This document shows positions 37,761 through 51,117 of a stretch of 64,000 nt of DNA, piece by piece. Where the stretch lies: contig NW_024044348.1 in NCBI RefSeq assembly GCF_014851395.1, forward strand, positions 23,995,890-24,059,889, in the 5' to 3' direction. A program made the position numbers and the translations under genes. The notes under the pieces were generated by a model that worked only from the letters and a program-made list of their open reading frames with translations, searched no databases and was not told the DNA's origin. The number at the start of each line of letters is the position of its first letter. The first letter of the stretch is position 1. The DNA comes from Micropterus salmoides. Taxonomy: Eukaryota; Chordata; Actinopteri; Centrarchiformes; Centrarchidae.

Positions 37761-39359
37761 TTTTGAAACTGTAAAGAGCGGATGTACAATACTCCACTTT
37801 TGTTGAAAATTGTACCCTATGTTACAAGCTACTCACAAAAAGTAGCTAAATAAGGTGTTTTATACCAGAAAACATCTACTAAGAATTAGTATAATAACCA
37901 TACATATGTGCGATTTAGTACACCCCCAAATAATGGGGTTGAATAACTTTTAAAATATCACCAAATAATTTTAAAGCGATTGTGTATAATGGAGTTAATT
38001 TATTACACTAGTATGGACAAAAATACAGCAACACCTACGCATTACTTTTATGACATCCCATTCTAAATCCATAGGCAAGATTTCCCTTAACAACCCATGA
38101 AAACACAGCCCCTACCAAATTTATTAGGACAGGGGTAGCACCTTTGTCCATATAGTGTATTTGGATGGAAATCTATCTCAAAAGAAGGAAGACTGATGGT
38201 CTCTCTGATTGGTCTGACACATGATCAACAATGCTTAAAGTCACTGAAAAGGTTTACAAGCAGTGGGAATCATTTAATATGTAAGGCTTACAATGAATGT
38301 CAACCAGGCATTCATAGTCATTCAAATTCTAGGTCACTCTCTTCTGATGAATTTAAACTTCTACGTACATTAAGTGTAGTGGTGGAGTTACCTACAGCCT
38401 GTCTCAGAACCAACATAATGCCTTATTATCTTGCTCAGATTTTTATTATTTGGTCATTTGTCCTTGCTTTTTGTGCTTCTACCATAGGTATTTAGGCTAT
38501 GTAGTTAAAAGGCTTCTGTTTTATTTGCCTTAATTGTGTTTATTGAGTGTTTAATTTATTTTGTGTTACATGCCACTTGTGTCAGGGATACTATAATTTA
38601 ACAGTGGTGAGAACTTCTCTCAGGCTTACCAATATTGTAAATATGCTATACAAACTGGCATACATTTCTTTTAAGCGTATTGTTGAAACCCAAAATGTAG
38701 AGTGGCCATTATAGTGCAGTATACAGTAAATTGAGGGTCAAAGTTAAGAGAGAAGAGAGCAAGAAACTTTCAGTTTATGAGCGTGTGTCTTCAGGAGCAT
38801 GTGCACCATACACAAATGAGTTCTTACTGCAGTGGCCCAGTTCTAATCAAACCTGTGGCTTATTAGCATGCATCTCCTCTCTCCTGTATTTATTTTCTCT
38901 CTTTGGCTGTACCATCATCAGATTTTTATTAGAATTGGGGTTTGGGCACTTTTACTAAACATATGTCTACATATTCTACCGTTTTCTTTTGTGGTTGTAG
39001 GAAACTGTTATGAATTAGCATCCAATGCAGAGTTAAGCTAATACAAAATCCTGGAGAAAGTGTGAGTGCTGTCTCTGAGAGGTGACCTGGAGCAGGTGAG
39101 GGGTGTGAACGTGTGTCTGATTGTCTGCAGTGAGAATCTGTGTCTGATTGTCTGCAGTGGGGGAGGGTTTCTTGCGACCAATGATGATCGTTAGGCCTTT
39201 GAACTTGAACTACTTAACATTTCACACTTGCACCCAATATTGTGTCTCGCCTAGTCTTGTAAACTTAGTGTCTCTTCAAACCCCAAGTAACTACAGATTA
39301 TATTTAGTTTAAATTATAAGTTTCTCTTAGAAATTATCAATTTCTTTTTTATTTATTCA

Positions 39360-39775
39360 TGCTGGAGTGTGAGTGTCAATCCATGCTATCTAAGAGGGAA
39401 CTTGTGTCATTATGTACCAGCCAACAGTGGACATTTTTGTAATGCAAAACAACAAACAAAATGCATTCCGTTACTATAGATTAAAGATACATGTACATTG
39501 TAAAATTGATTGAAATCCTGTGATTGTCATAATTGGTCAATATACTGGGAAAATTGGGGGGCTAAATCCTTTCAAAGGGCTGGTGAAAGTTCATAAAAAT
39601 CTGTTTTTAGCAAATAAAAAAAGAACATTAAGAATCTTCCTGCTGACCATTTACTTCCTAATTTAAATTTATTTATCATGCTTGAGGAATATTTAATGAT
39701 GTGTGGAGTGTGACTGTTGCTCCATAGGATCTAAGAGGGGACATGTGCCCTATGTAGCAACAGTGGATTCCTGTC
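39360..39775. repeat. right-arm subterminal repeats, first copy
   Basis: Two diverged cores in plus orientation: GCTATCTAAGAGGGAACTTG with GCCAACAGTGGAC (about 39388-39433), and GGATCTAAGAGGGGACATGT with GCAACAGTGGATTCCTGTC (about 39726-39776). They are inverted relative to the left arm. Confidence 0.8.
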
Positions 39776-40146
39776 ATTTAATGTGTCATCGGTAATAGTC
39801 TTTTTGTCATGGGTAATGTGGGTTACACATTTCTTAGCAAAGGACAGCAGCTTCTCAGGTGGAGGATCAAACTTCAGGCTCTTGAATTTTTAAGTTGGTA
39901 AAGTTTTTTGCTTTAATGTTTTGTTTGGAGAAAGGAGGCAAGTTCAGAATAGGGAATGTGTGTGGGTCAATAAGCGTCAAATACCAGTGAACTAGTTATG
40001 AGCAATACTTTGAATGAAGAACATATATTGAGTTGGAAAAGACTTAATTGAGAGTTATTTGGAAACTATTACTTGTTACATAACAATAGACCTTATTACA
40101 AGTATAACTAAAGATTCTATTTAGGTTACATTATAATTTTCTTTTA

Positions 40147-40646
40147 NNNNNNNNNNNNNNNNNNNNNNNNNNNNNNNNNNNNNNNNNNNNNNNNNNNNNN
40201 NNNNNNNNNNNNNNNNNNNNNNNNNNNNNNNNNNNNNNNNNNNNNNNNNNNNNNNNNNNNNNNNNNNNNNNNNNNNNNNNNNNNNNNNNNNNNNNNNNNN
40301 NNNNNNNNNNNNNNNNNNNNNNNNNNNNNNNNNNNNNNNNNNNNNNNNNNNNNNNNNNNNNNNNNNNNNNNNNNNNNNNNNNNNNNNNNNNNNNNNNNNN
40401 NNNNNNNNNNNNNNNNNNNNNNNNNNNNNNNNNNNNNNNNNNNNNNNNNNNNNNNNNNNNNNNNNNNNNNNNNNNNNNNNNNNNNNNNNNNNNNNNNNNN
40501 NNNNNNNNNNNNNNNNNNNNNNNNNNNNNNNNNNNNNNNNNNNNNNNNNNNNNNNNNNNNNNNNNNNNNNNNNNNNNNNNNNNNNNNNNNNNNNNNNNNN
40601 NNNNNNNNNNNNNNNNNNNNNNNNNNNNNNNNNNNNNNNNNNNNNN
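40147..40646. other. assembly gap, exactly 500 N
   Basis: A round-number run of N, typical of a scaffolding gap of unknown size. It sits between the two copies of the duplicated block, so the true gap is probably zero or negative. Confidence 0.99.
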
Positions 40647-40983
40647 TAAGAGGGGACTAAAAGTGAACAGGGGACATTTTTAGGTCCCCTGTGGACATGC
40701 TTTAAATCATGCTAAAATCATGTCTAAAACCATCTGGTAAATTTTTTAAACTATTGTCAAGAGGGGACCTGCAGGTGTGTGAGTGTTTAGTCCATACTCA
40801 GCAGTGCCTCTAGTGGATCAAGCAAAGATTTTAACGACTCATTCACACACGTCGTTCTTAACACTCCCCTATAGAGTGAATGGCTTGCAGCCCCAGGGAG
40901 TCTATCAGACTGTAGAGGGGCTATTATACAAGCTACTCAGTAAAGAAAGCTGTCTTGAAACACAATTTCTTAATTTTTTCTAA

Positions 40984-42790
40984 CAAATATACAGGCTGAG
41001 TTTTAGTCGATGTCTGTGTTTTAAGATCAACATGTATTAAAATACAGGGCTACACTGAAGGCCTGGTAAAAGAATTTTAGATTCTAAATAAGGAACAAAA
41101 ATAGAAAAACAGCCAGGGTAGAATTATAAATAAAATGGTCAGTATAAAGATACTTTTATGGTTTTAATTCATTATAAAAAATGAATAATTAATAAAAAAA
41201 TTATTTGACATTTGTTATCTAGAGATTTTAACTTGTTCAGTCGCAAAATACTAACCTGACCAGATTTCACAAGCACTGGACATCAATACTTTTTTCCCCC
41301 CATTATATTTGTGTGCTTAGTCTACACTTAAAGATATGCATTTCATTTATTGATTTGAATTACAGAAAAAGGGACCACACTTGTACTGTGTGGAACGACA
41401 GGAGTCCACTGTTCGCTTGTAGATGATGACACAAGTTCCCTCTTAGATAGCATGGAGCGATAATCACACTCCAACTTGTGTGAAAATAATAAATAAGCAA
41501 ATTTAATCATACTTTTGAGACAAAATAAACTAACTAAATAGTCTCTTTATTTTCTACATTCTTTTGAAACAAAATATAAGGCTGAGTTTTAGTGGATGTC
41601 TTGTGTTTTAAGATCAACATGTATTAAAATAAAGGGCTACACTGAAGGCCGGAGAGTAAAATGAATTGTAGATTCTAAAAACCGGAACAAAAATAGAAAA
41701 ACAACCAGGGTAGAATTAGAAATAAAATGGTCAGTATAAAGATACTTTCTTTACGGTTTTAATTATAAAAAAAATGTATTAATTAATAAAAAATATTTGA
41801 CATTTGACATCTAGAGCTTTAAACTTGTTCTGTCCCAAAATACTAACCTGGCCAGCTTTCACAAGCACTGGACATCAATACATTTTTTTTTCATTATATT
41901 TGTGTGCTTAGTCTACACTTAAAGATATGCATTTGAATTACAGAAAAAGGGACCACACTTGTACTGTGTGGAACGACAGGAGTCCACTGTTCGCTTGTAG
42001 TGATGACACAAGTTCCCTCTTAGATAGCATGGAGCGATAATCACACTCCAACTTGTGTGAAAATAATAAGCAAATTTAATCATACTTTTGAGACAAAATA
42101 AACTAACTAAATAGTCTCTTTATTTTCTATACATTCTTTTAAAACAAAATATAAAGGCTGAGTTTTAGTGGATGTCTTGTGTTTTAAGATCAACATGTAT
42201 TAAAATAAAGGGCTACACTGAAGGCCTGGAGAGTAAAATGGATTTTAGATTCCAAAAAAGGAACAAAAATAGAAAAACAACCAGAGTTGAATTATATATT
42301 AAATGATTAGAGGTAAGATACTTTCTATTCAGTTTTAATTAATTGTTAAAAAGTATTTCACATCAGACTTTGACTACAGCTTTAAACTTGTTCAGTCCTA
42401 AAACACCAAACTGACCAGTTTTCACAACCACTGAATGTCAATACATTTTGTCATCATATCTATGTGCTTAGTCTACACTTACAGAAATGCATTTTATTTA
42501 TTGATTTGAATTACAGAAAAAGGGACCACACTTGTACTGTGTGGAACGACAGGAGTCCACTGTTCTCTTGTACATGATGACACAAGTTCCCTCTTAGATA
42601 GCATGGAGCGATAATCACACTCCAACTTGTGAGAAAAAAATAAATAAGCAAATTTAATCATACTTATGAGAAGAAACTAATTACAGAGTGTCTTTATTTG
42701 GTATAATCTGTTATTGTAAGAAAATATAAAGCCTGAGTTTTTATTGAAGTTATTTTCAACAAAATACAAAGGCTGAGTTTTAGTGAAATT
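40984..42790. repeat. left-arm tandem array, second copy, 3 units
   Basis: Landmarks at 41357, 41935 and 42508. The third unit has the leader of unit 3 and the tail of unit 4 of the first copy, so one unit is lost in register. Confidence 0.85.
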
Positions 42791-43576
42791 CCTAAATTGT
42801 TTCAAGCTTCAGACTACTAAAATGATAGACTACCCAGTAGACAGCAGAATGAGTATTTTAAAAGCACAAAAAAGTGAAAGTAAAAACAAAATGAATACAA
42901 AGGTCAGCTGCAAGATCTCTTAATTTTTAATCAATGGATTTAATGCTGTTAATTATCATGATACATGACCAGTGTTTGTATGTGTCCTAAATCTATATTT
43001 AGGAAGTTGTTGCTCGCAAACACATTGACAACAGACCTGTCTGTCAATTGAATAGTTAGTTTCCTAAACACCGCTGCACAAATCTATCCAACACAATGTT
43101 GTCAATGTCGGAGACCCACCTTCAAAAAAGTTATCAGCAAGCATGTAAGGAGCCTAGCTAATAAGGATAGCTATGTTAGTTTTAGAATACAGCTGAAAAA
43201 GTTAGAACGCTGTGCATAACTGGTAGTCAGTAGGTGTGGCCGAGATGAGCTACTTTTATACAGTTGAAATCACATCATGTCGAAACTAAAGTGTGAAATG
43301 TTGAAAAGGTTAGTTTAGCTACAAATGAACAAGTTCATATGTGCTGTTTAGGTTTTATGATGTGGTAATTAAGGGGCTAAATGAAGCCTGTCTCTGAAAA
43401 ATTGAAAATCTTTCTAAAATGCTTCGGCAGTACATTTGTTCTTAGCCTTAGAGAAAGGTCCACAGAGACATTCAGACACACTTTACAAATAATATGAAAT
43501 AAGCAAAATGGACAATTCGAAAATTATAATCTAAACCAAATATATAAGCTGTAGTGTTGTTGTTTTTGTTTTTTAG

Positions 43577-43763
43577 AAAAGTGTCACCAGCAATGTTCTC
43601 ATTGTAGCTTTTTGAAATGTGGGGTTAAACATTTGTTGGCGAATAGAGAAGCATATTTGAGGGCTGTCAAATGGTGCAGCATCGTAACAATGGAACTTAG
43701 AGTTTGCATCAACTGGAGAACACACAACCAGTGCTGCATTAAGTTCACACTGATATTTGGCAG
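43577..43763 (+). CDS. second image of the possible zinc-finger-like exon
   Basis: Identical 187-nt open segment to 34655-34841, with one extra T in the preceding pyrimidine tract. Most likely the same locus assembled twice. Confidence 0.25.
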
Positions 43764-44071
43764 GTATTTGTCTTTATAGATTTTTACATCTCAGTATTTT
43801 CAACTTCTTTCTTTAGCATGTACAGTTTAAATGTGTGTTAGTGATTTTAATAGCCATTGAAATAGTGATGAGTTACCTATAGATCATCTCAGAACCATCA
43901 CAACGTTGGATGGCTATTCATAACACAAGTTGTTCAACCACAAATAGAAAACAGTACAAAATATACAGAACTATGTTGAAGCAAACTTTATTGAATGTGC
44001 TTTTAAGCTAAGACACACACAAACTCCTAAACTGAAAGTTCCTCATGTGCCCACCCTCTTCTGTGTTCTTA

Positions 44072-44730
44072 CACTGAACAAAATTATAAACGCAACACTT
44101 TTGTTTTTGCCCCAATTCCTCCGGTGAGTATGCTGGCCATGCAAGAAATGGGATGTTTTCAGCTTCCAGGAATTGTAATCCTTGCAACATAGGGCCGTGC
44201 ATTATCATGCTGCAACATGAGGTGATGGTTGTGGATGAATGGCACAACAATGGGCCTCTGGATCTCGTCATGGTATCTCTATGCATTCAAAATGCCATCA
44301 ATAAAATGCACCTGTGTTTGTTGTCCGTGAAACACGCCTGCCCATACCATAACCCCACCGCCACCATGGGCCACTCGATCCACAACTAGGACATCAACAA
44401 ACCGCTCACCCACACGAAGCCATACACACGTCATCTGCTCTGCACAGTGAAAACTGGGATTCATCCATGAAGAGAACACCTCTCCAAAGTGCCAGACGCC
44501 ATCGTATGTGAGCATTTGCCCACTCAAGTCGGTTATGATGGCAAACTGCAGTCAGGTCGAGACCCCAAAGAGGATGACGAGCATGCAGATGAGATTCCCT
44601 GAGATGGTTCCTGACAGTTTGTGCAGAAATTATTTGAGGATGCTAAACGATTCTTGCAGCAGCTGTCCGGCTGGCTGGTCTCAGACAATCTTGGTGGTGA
44701 AGATGCTGGATGTGGAGGTCCTGGGCTGTT
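44072..44730 (-). pseudogene. second image of the Tc1 fragment
   Basis: Same sequence, same breaks and same truncation as 35150-35808 (constant offset of 8922), so it is not an independent insertion. Confidence 0.8.
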
Positions 44731-45978
44731 GAGGGAATAGAGAATCGGTTTGTTATCAAACCCAGACATTTGTTTTATAGTACTTTAATGCCACTGTGTA
44801 ATCGTTGAGGACTTCTTTAGTACCATAACAAGGAGTACTCTCAGAACCGGGCCCCTTCTTTGGAGTCAGTGATGTGTCTTCAAATATATTCCTGCAAGAA
44901 TTCTCCTGGCTCAGTGTTTTTGGTGGTGATTTTTATACTGAATAAATGAATTATCTGTCAGTCTGTCTGTCATCAAATTCCATGAACGACCAACACTATC
45001 TCAGCATTCTAACACTCGATGGGATCTTATGCAATGTCACCCTAAGGGTTTGGATTTGTATCTACATTTATATAATACACACAAAATTGTACACTATGTA
45101 TGATGGCAGTGGGTATTTCTTATTTTAATTGTTGCCTGCTTAGCTTGACTGACTTGCTGAGAGTTGAATGACAAGATCAATATTGTTCTCATATCTGAAC
45201 ACAAAATCAAGCTATGCCTTTAAACCATTTTCAGGTTGCACCTTACATGGCAACATATAACTATATATAGTGTATAATACTATGCACACACTTAACAATG
45301 CTCCATTTCCTTATAATTCATTAGCAACCAAGAAAGTTGTAGTTAAATACAGTATTGAATAGAGAATCTTATGTTCTGATCTAATACCTTTCTCCTTGTA
45401 GATGAATCCTTTCTGAAATTTGGCTTTTTCTTTCTCAGATGCAGTGAAGTTGCAAGGCTTCCTTTTTAGGAAAAACCCTTCTGGTTCTCATTTTCCAGTG
45501 AAATGTTTTACAATATATTATACATCATATGGTGTCTTGACTTATAACAAGTTAATTTAAGATTATTGTTTATACAATGAGAAGAACAGCATGATAACTT
45601 GGGTGACTTTGTAAAACAATATAAGCTATCAGTACTTTTTCTGTGTACATATATGTATATAGGAATGTAAGGAATAAAATACAATAAAAGTAGAATCAGT
45701 TAAAATTCTATGTATTAGTATAAATAATATTCATACTATATACACCCTATATACAATATACAGGTAACATTCTACATAGGTGTAAAAATATTTACACACT
45801 AAGCAATCAATATACAATAACAAACTATCTGTACAATCTGATACAGTCAGAATATACTATGTTATACAATACTATATATATATATATATGTACATGTTTA
45901 TATTTAAATTTGATAGTTTAGTTACAAACAGCCTTGATGAAAACATACAAGGGGTATTGGTAAAAATGTTCAACTTAC

Positions 45979-46260
45979 CTCTCGCTTTGGTCTTCAGGAT
46001 GGAAAGATGAAAAAGTTTTTCAAAAGAACAACACAGGTGAAATATGTCTACATACCGTTAAGATAGACAGATAAATGGATGACTGGTAAACGATTAGTAA
46101 GAATAGTAAAGAAATTTTAAAGTTGGTTTTCTCCTTCAAAAAACTGCATACTTGTCAACACTTCCACAAGACACCAAAGACTGCCATGCACCTTCTCTGA
46201 GGAGCCCAGAATATATACACAATCCTGACTAGCTATCTGGACAGTGATTGGTTCTTAGGA
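45979..46260 (-). promoter_or_regulatory. second image of candidate promoter and first exon
   Basis: CCAAT and TATA boxes and the GCGAGAG|GTAAGT donor (comp. 45973-45978) as at 37052-37330. Confidence 0.3.
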
Positions 46261-48299
46261 TAAGACATCAAATGCTAACTACTGCTGGCATAGTAATGCA
46301 AATGTTCTCTGGCAATTAGATATAGGTTTGATTTACTTTTGTTTACTGTGGTAGACATGTCAGACATACTGCTTGAAGGTATTGTTGTGGATTTTTTAGA
46401 AAGAGTTACACATGTCTTCAGTTAATGATGTAGATTTAAAAGAATCCTCTACATTTAAGTGACTAGAGCCTATGTGATTCACAAATGTTTTAAGGTTGAA
46501 ATGTTGAGAGCTGTCTCTGAGAAGTCATCTTGGGTGAGGGTTGTGAAGTTTCAGTCATTGTTCTCCATTGTGTGCAGCGTGGGGGATGGTTTCTTGTTGC
46601 TGACGATGGTCGTTAGGGCGTCAAGATCGCAAACCAGTGACTTGGCCTTTAGTAATGCAACTTCTCTGGAGTCTTGTGGGAGATATTTTGAAACTGTAAA
46701 GAGCGGATGTACAATACTCCACTTTTGTTGAAAATTGTACCCTATGTTACAAGCTACTCACAAAAAGTAGCTAAATAAGGTGTTTTATACCAGAAAACAT
46801 CTACTAAGAATTAGTATAATAACCATACATATGTGCGATTTAGTACACCCCCCAAATAATGGGGTTGAATAACTTTTAAAATATCACCAAATTAATTTTA
46901 AAGCGATTGTGTATAATATGGAGTTAATTTATTACACTAGTATGGACAAAAATACAGCAACACCTACGCATTACTTTTATGACATCCCATTCTAAATCCA
47001 TAGGCAAGATTTCCCTTAACAACCCATGAAAACACAGCCCCTACCAAATTTATTAGGACAGGGGTAGCACCTTTGTCCATATAGTGTATTTGGATGGAAA
47101 TCTATCTCAAAAGAAGGAAGACTGATGGTCTCTCTGATTGGTCTGACACATGATCAACAATGCTTAAAGTCACTGAAAAGGTTTACAAGCAGTGGGAATC
47201 ATTTAATATGTAAGGCTTACAATGAATGTCAACCAGGCATTCATAGTCATTCAAATTCTAGGTCACTCTCTTCTGATGAATTTAAACTTCTACGTACATT
47301 AAGTGTAGTGGTGGAGTTACCTACAGCCTGTCTCAGAACCAACATAATGCCTTATTATCTTGCTCAGATTTTTATTATTTGGTCATTTGTCCTTGCTTTT
47401 TGTGCTTCTACCATAGGTATTTAGGCTATGTAGTTAAAAGGCTTCTGTTTTATTTGCCTTAATTGTGTTTATTGAGTGTTTAATTTATTTTGTGTTACAT
47501 GCCACTTGTGTCAGGGATACTATAATTTAACAGTGGTGAGAACTTCTCTCAGGCTTACCAATATTGTAAATATGCTATACAAACTGGCATACATTTCTTT
47601 TAAGCGTATTGTTGAAACCCAAAATGTAGAGTGGCCATTATAGTGCAGTATACAGTAAATTGAGGGTCAAAGTTAAGAGAGAAGAGAGCAAGAAACTTTC
47701 AGTTTATGAGCGTGTGTCTTCAGGAGCATGTGCACCATACACAAATGAGTTCTTACTGCAGTGGCCCAGTTCTAATCAAACCTGTGGCTTATTAGCATGC
47801 ATCTCCTCTCTCCTGTATTTATTTTCTCTCTTTGGCTGTACCATCATCAGATTTTTATTAGAATTGGGTGTTTGGGCACTTTTACTAAACATATGTCTAC
47901 ATATATTTCTACCGTTTTCTTTTTGTGGTTGTAGGAAACTGTGTTATGAATTAGCATCCAATGCAGAGTTAAGCTAAATACAAAATCCTGGAGAAAGTGT
48001 GAGTGCTGTCTCTGAGAGGTGACCTGGAGCAGGTGAGGGGTGTGAACGTGTGTCTGATTGTCTGCAGTGAGAATCTGTGTCTGATTGTCTGCAGTGTGGG
48101 GGAGGGTTTCTTGCGACCAATGATGATCGTTAGGCCTTTGAACTTGAACTACTTAACATTTCACACTTGCACCCAATATTGTGTCTCGCCTAGTCTTGTA
48201 AACTTAGTGTCTCTTCAAACCCCAAGTAACTACAGATTATATTTAGTTTAAATTATAAGTTTCTCTTAGAAATTATCAATTTCTTTTTTATTTATTCAT

Positions 48300-48715
48300 G
48301 CTGGAGTGTGAGTGTCAATCCATGCTATCTAAGAGGGAACTTGTGTCATTATGTACCAGCCAACAGTGGACATTTTTGTAATGCAAAACAACAAACAAAA
48401 TGCATTCCGTTACATATAGATTAAAGATACATGTACATTGTAAAATTGATTGAAATCCTGTGATTGTCATAATTGGTCAATATACTGGGAAAATTGGGGG
48501 GCTAAATCCTTTCAAAGGGCTGGTGAAAGTTCATAAAAATCTGTTTTTAGCAAATAAAAAAAGAACATTAAGAATCTTCCTGCTGACCATTTACTTCCTA
48601 ATTTAAATTTATTTATCATGCTTGAGGAATATTTAATGATGTTGGAGTGTGACTGTTGCTCCATAGGATCTAAGAGGGGACATGTGCCCTATGTAGCAAC
48701 AGTGGATTCCTGTCA
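48300..48715. repeat. right-arm subterminal repeats, second image
   Basis: Counterpart of 39360-39775, with the fuller sequence TGTTGGAGTGTGACTG where the first copy has TGTGTGGAGTGTGACTG. Confidence 0.8.
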
Positions 48716-49114
48716 TTTAATGTGTCATCGGTAATAGTCTTTTTGTCATGGGTAATGTGGGTTACACATTTCTTAGCAAAGGACAGCAGCTTCTCAGGTG
48801 GAGGATCAAACTTCAGGCTCTTGAATTTTTAAGTTGGTAAAGTTTTTTGCTTTAATGTTTTGTTTGGAGAAAGGAGGCAAGTTCAGAATAGGGAATGTGT
48901 GTGGGTCAATAAGCGTCAAATACCAGTGAACTAGTTATGAGCAATACTTTTGAATGAAGAACATATTATGAGTTGGAAAAGACTTAATTGAGAGTTATTT
49001 GGAAACTATTACTTGTTACATAACAATAGACCTTATTTACAAGTATAACTAAAGATTCTATTTAGGTTACATTATAATTTTCTTTTAAGAATCATACATT
49101 TCTTTTTTACTCAT

Positions 49115-49200
49115 CCATGTTGCAGTGTGAGTGTCGATTCATGCTATCTAAGAGGGAACTTGTGTCATTATATACCAGCCAACAGTGGACATTTCTGTAA
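49115..49200. repeat. right-arm core repeat
   Basis: TGCTATCTAAGAGGGAACTT with GCCAACAGTGGACATTTCTG, in plus orientation, just after the duplicated block ends. Confidence 0.8.
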
Positions 49201-49559
49201 TGCAAATCAACAAACAAAATGCACACCTATAAATATAGATTAAAGAAACAAGTACATTGTAAAATTGATTAAAATCATGTCCTAATTGGTCAATATCATA
49301 TTTGGAAGATTTGGGGGCTAAACCATTTCAAAGGTCTAGTAAAACTTAATAAATATGTTTTTAGCAATTAATAAAAAATTAATACAAAGTATCTTGCTGC
49401 TGACCATGTTGTTCCTACTTTTTATTTATTTATCTTAAAGTACTTATGACTCTCCTGACTTGTGGGCAGCCCTTCATTTTGATGCAGTGTCAAGATTGAA
49501 AATGGTTAAGCCATCAACTAAAGCTGAGACATCATATTTCATTACAAAACAATAATAAC

Positions 49560-49790
49560 AAATCATGCTTGAGGAATATTTAATGATGTTGGAGTGTGAC
49601 TGTTGCTCCATACTATCTAAGAGGGGACATGTGTCGTTATGTAGCAACCAACAGTGGACTCCTGTCATTTAATGCCATACAAGTGTGGACCTTTTTTTCT
49701 GTAGGCAATGCGGACCAGTAAATATTATGCATTCCTGATGAAAACTCATCAGGACATTAATGCTTCATGAATTAATTTGGGTAGCCCTTT
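49560..49790. repeat. right-arm unit, full core
   Basis: It carries GTTGGAGTGTGACTGTTGCT, ACTATCTAAGAGGGGACATG, CAACCAACAGTGGACTCCTG and ACAAGTGTGGACC in order. The same order occurs 583 bp further on. Confidence 0.85.
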
Positions 49791-50142
49791 ATATTAGGGC
49801 TTGTCCATAAAGTACACAGGTACATCGAAGCTTGCAAGTCTGTAACTAAACCAGCATTTTCATTCCACACTTCAACAAGGGATCGACTTTGCCTCTGGAT
49901 GTCATGTCATCGGTAATAGTCTTTTTCTCATGGGTAATGTGGGTTACACATTTCTTAGCAAAGGACAGCAGCTTCTCAGGTGGAGGATCAAACTTCAGGC
50001 TCTTGAAGGTTTAAGTTGGTAAAGTTTTACTTATGACTCCCTAAACTTGTGGGCAGCCCTTCATTATAATACAGTGTCAAGAGTGAAAATGTTTAAGCCA
50101 TCCATTAAAGCTGAGACTTTATATTTCATTACAAAAACATAA

Positions 50143-50375
50143 CAAATCATGCGGAATAATTATTGATGCTGGATGTTGGAGTGTGACTGTTGCTCCATAC
50201 TATCTAAGAGGGGACATGTGTTGTTATGTAGCAACCAACAGTGGATTCATGTCATTAAATGCCATACAAGTGTGGACCTTTTTTCTGTAGGCCTAATGCA
50301 AACATGAAAATACCATGCATTCCTGATGAAAACCCATCAGGACATCAATTTATTTGGGTAGCCTTTTATCTTACA
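50143..50375. repeat. right-arm unit, full core
   Basis: Repeat of 49560-49790, including the following GCATTCCTGATGAAAACYCA and ATCAGGACAT blocks. Moderately diverged. Confidence 0.85.
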
Positions 50376-51117
50376 GTCTGAAGCTTAATACTAGTTAGGA
50401 AATCTACTATTGCTGAGCCTTTAAGTTTTGTTTCAAAAGCATATTATCAAATCATGTGTCAACAGACTGCTTAGTTGAGATTATATTTTTCTCATAAGTA
50501 TTATTGTTTTTGCTTTCGTTTGTCATACATGCTATAGTTTGAATGTCAAATTATCCTTATTAGAAAAAGGATAACTCATTATCTGTTGTCTGACCTCATT
50601 ATATTCATAAATGACTTTAGCCCCTAAAGATATCCAAATAGCCTTAACAGAGTGTAGTGGATGTGTGATTCAAAACCAGTCTAAGATTCAGTTATTAAGA
50701 GCAAATACAAAGTAACTCTTTAAAATGCATACATCACCATTCCACACAGGTCATAAAAATGACCATCCCACACAGAAGAATATGAATTCCCCTAAGAGAA
50801 AGTTAAAATAAGTGCACTAGTGTAATAAGATATTTTATTATTATTTAAACGGTATTTGAAACCTAGATCAAGTAATTTTTGTTGGTAATACTGTAGTGCT
50901 TGATATCAATGCATGCAGCAAAGTTACTTCTGAATTAAAGTTTAAAGTTTATTTATTTTCAGTTAAAGTGATTAAAGTTTGGATCACGGTGAAATGTTTA
51001 CACATCGCTCACATTAAAGTTAAATTATCCATTTTTGAAAGAAACAAAGAAAGTCTTTGAAGGTAAAAACTCATTAGGTGAGAATGAGCACAGACAGTTC
51101 CACTGCATAACAATGGA

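Larger units (their letters stand above)
31140..40146. repeat. first copy of falsely duplicated contig overlap
   Basis: This 9007-bp block equals 40647-49087 except for small indels, rare substitutions and one extra unit of about 580 bp. It ends exactly at the N gap. Near its right end it tends to lack bases that the other copy has (for example CTACATATTCTACC against CTACATATATTTCTACC). That pattern suggests low consensus quality at a contig end. Confidence 0.85.
40647..49087. repeat. second copy of falsely duplicated contig overlap
   Basis: 8441-bp block matching 31140-40146. Near its left end it lacks bases that the first copy has (CTAAAAGTG against CTAAAAAGTG; CCTGTGGAC against CCTGTTGGAC; GTCTGTG against GTCTTGTG), as expected at the start of a contig. 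It has three array units, not four. It holds second images of all features at 31.1-40.1 kb and should not be counted as independent genes. Confidence 0.85.

Noticed and set aside
38196..38495. 99-codon plus-strand ORF as a gene of the element
   Set aside because: No recognisable domain and no clear splice or start context. Kept only as unexplained open sequence.
31140..49087. Real 9-kb segmental duplication with duplicated genes
   Set aside because: The round 500-N gap, mainly indel differences grouped at contig ends, and identical breaks in the Tc1 fragment fit unmerged contigs better. Read depth would settle it.
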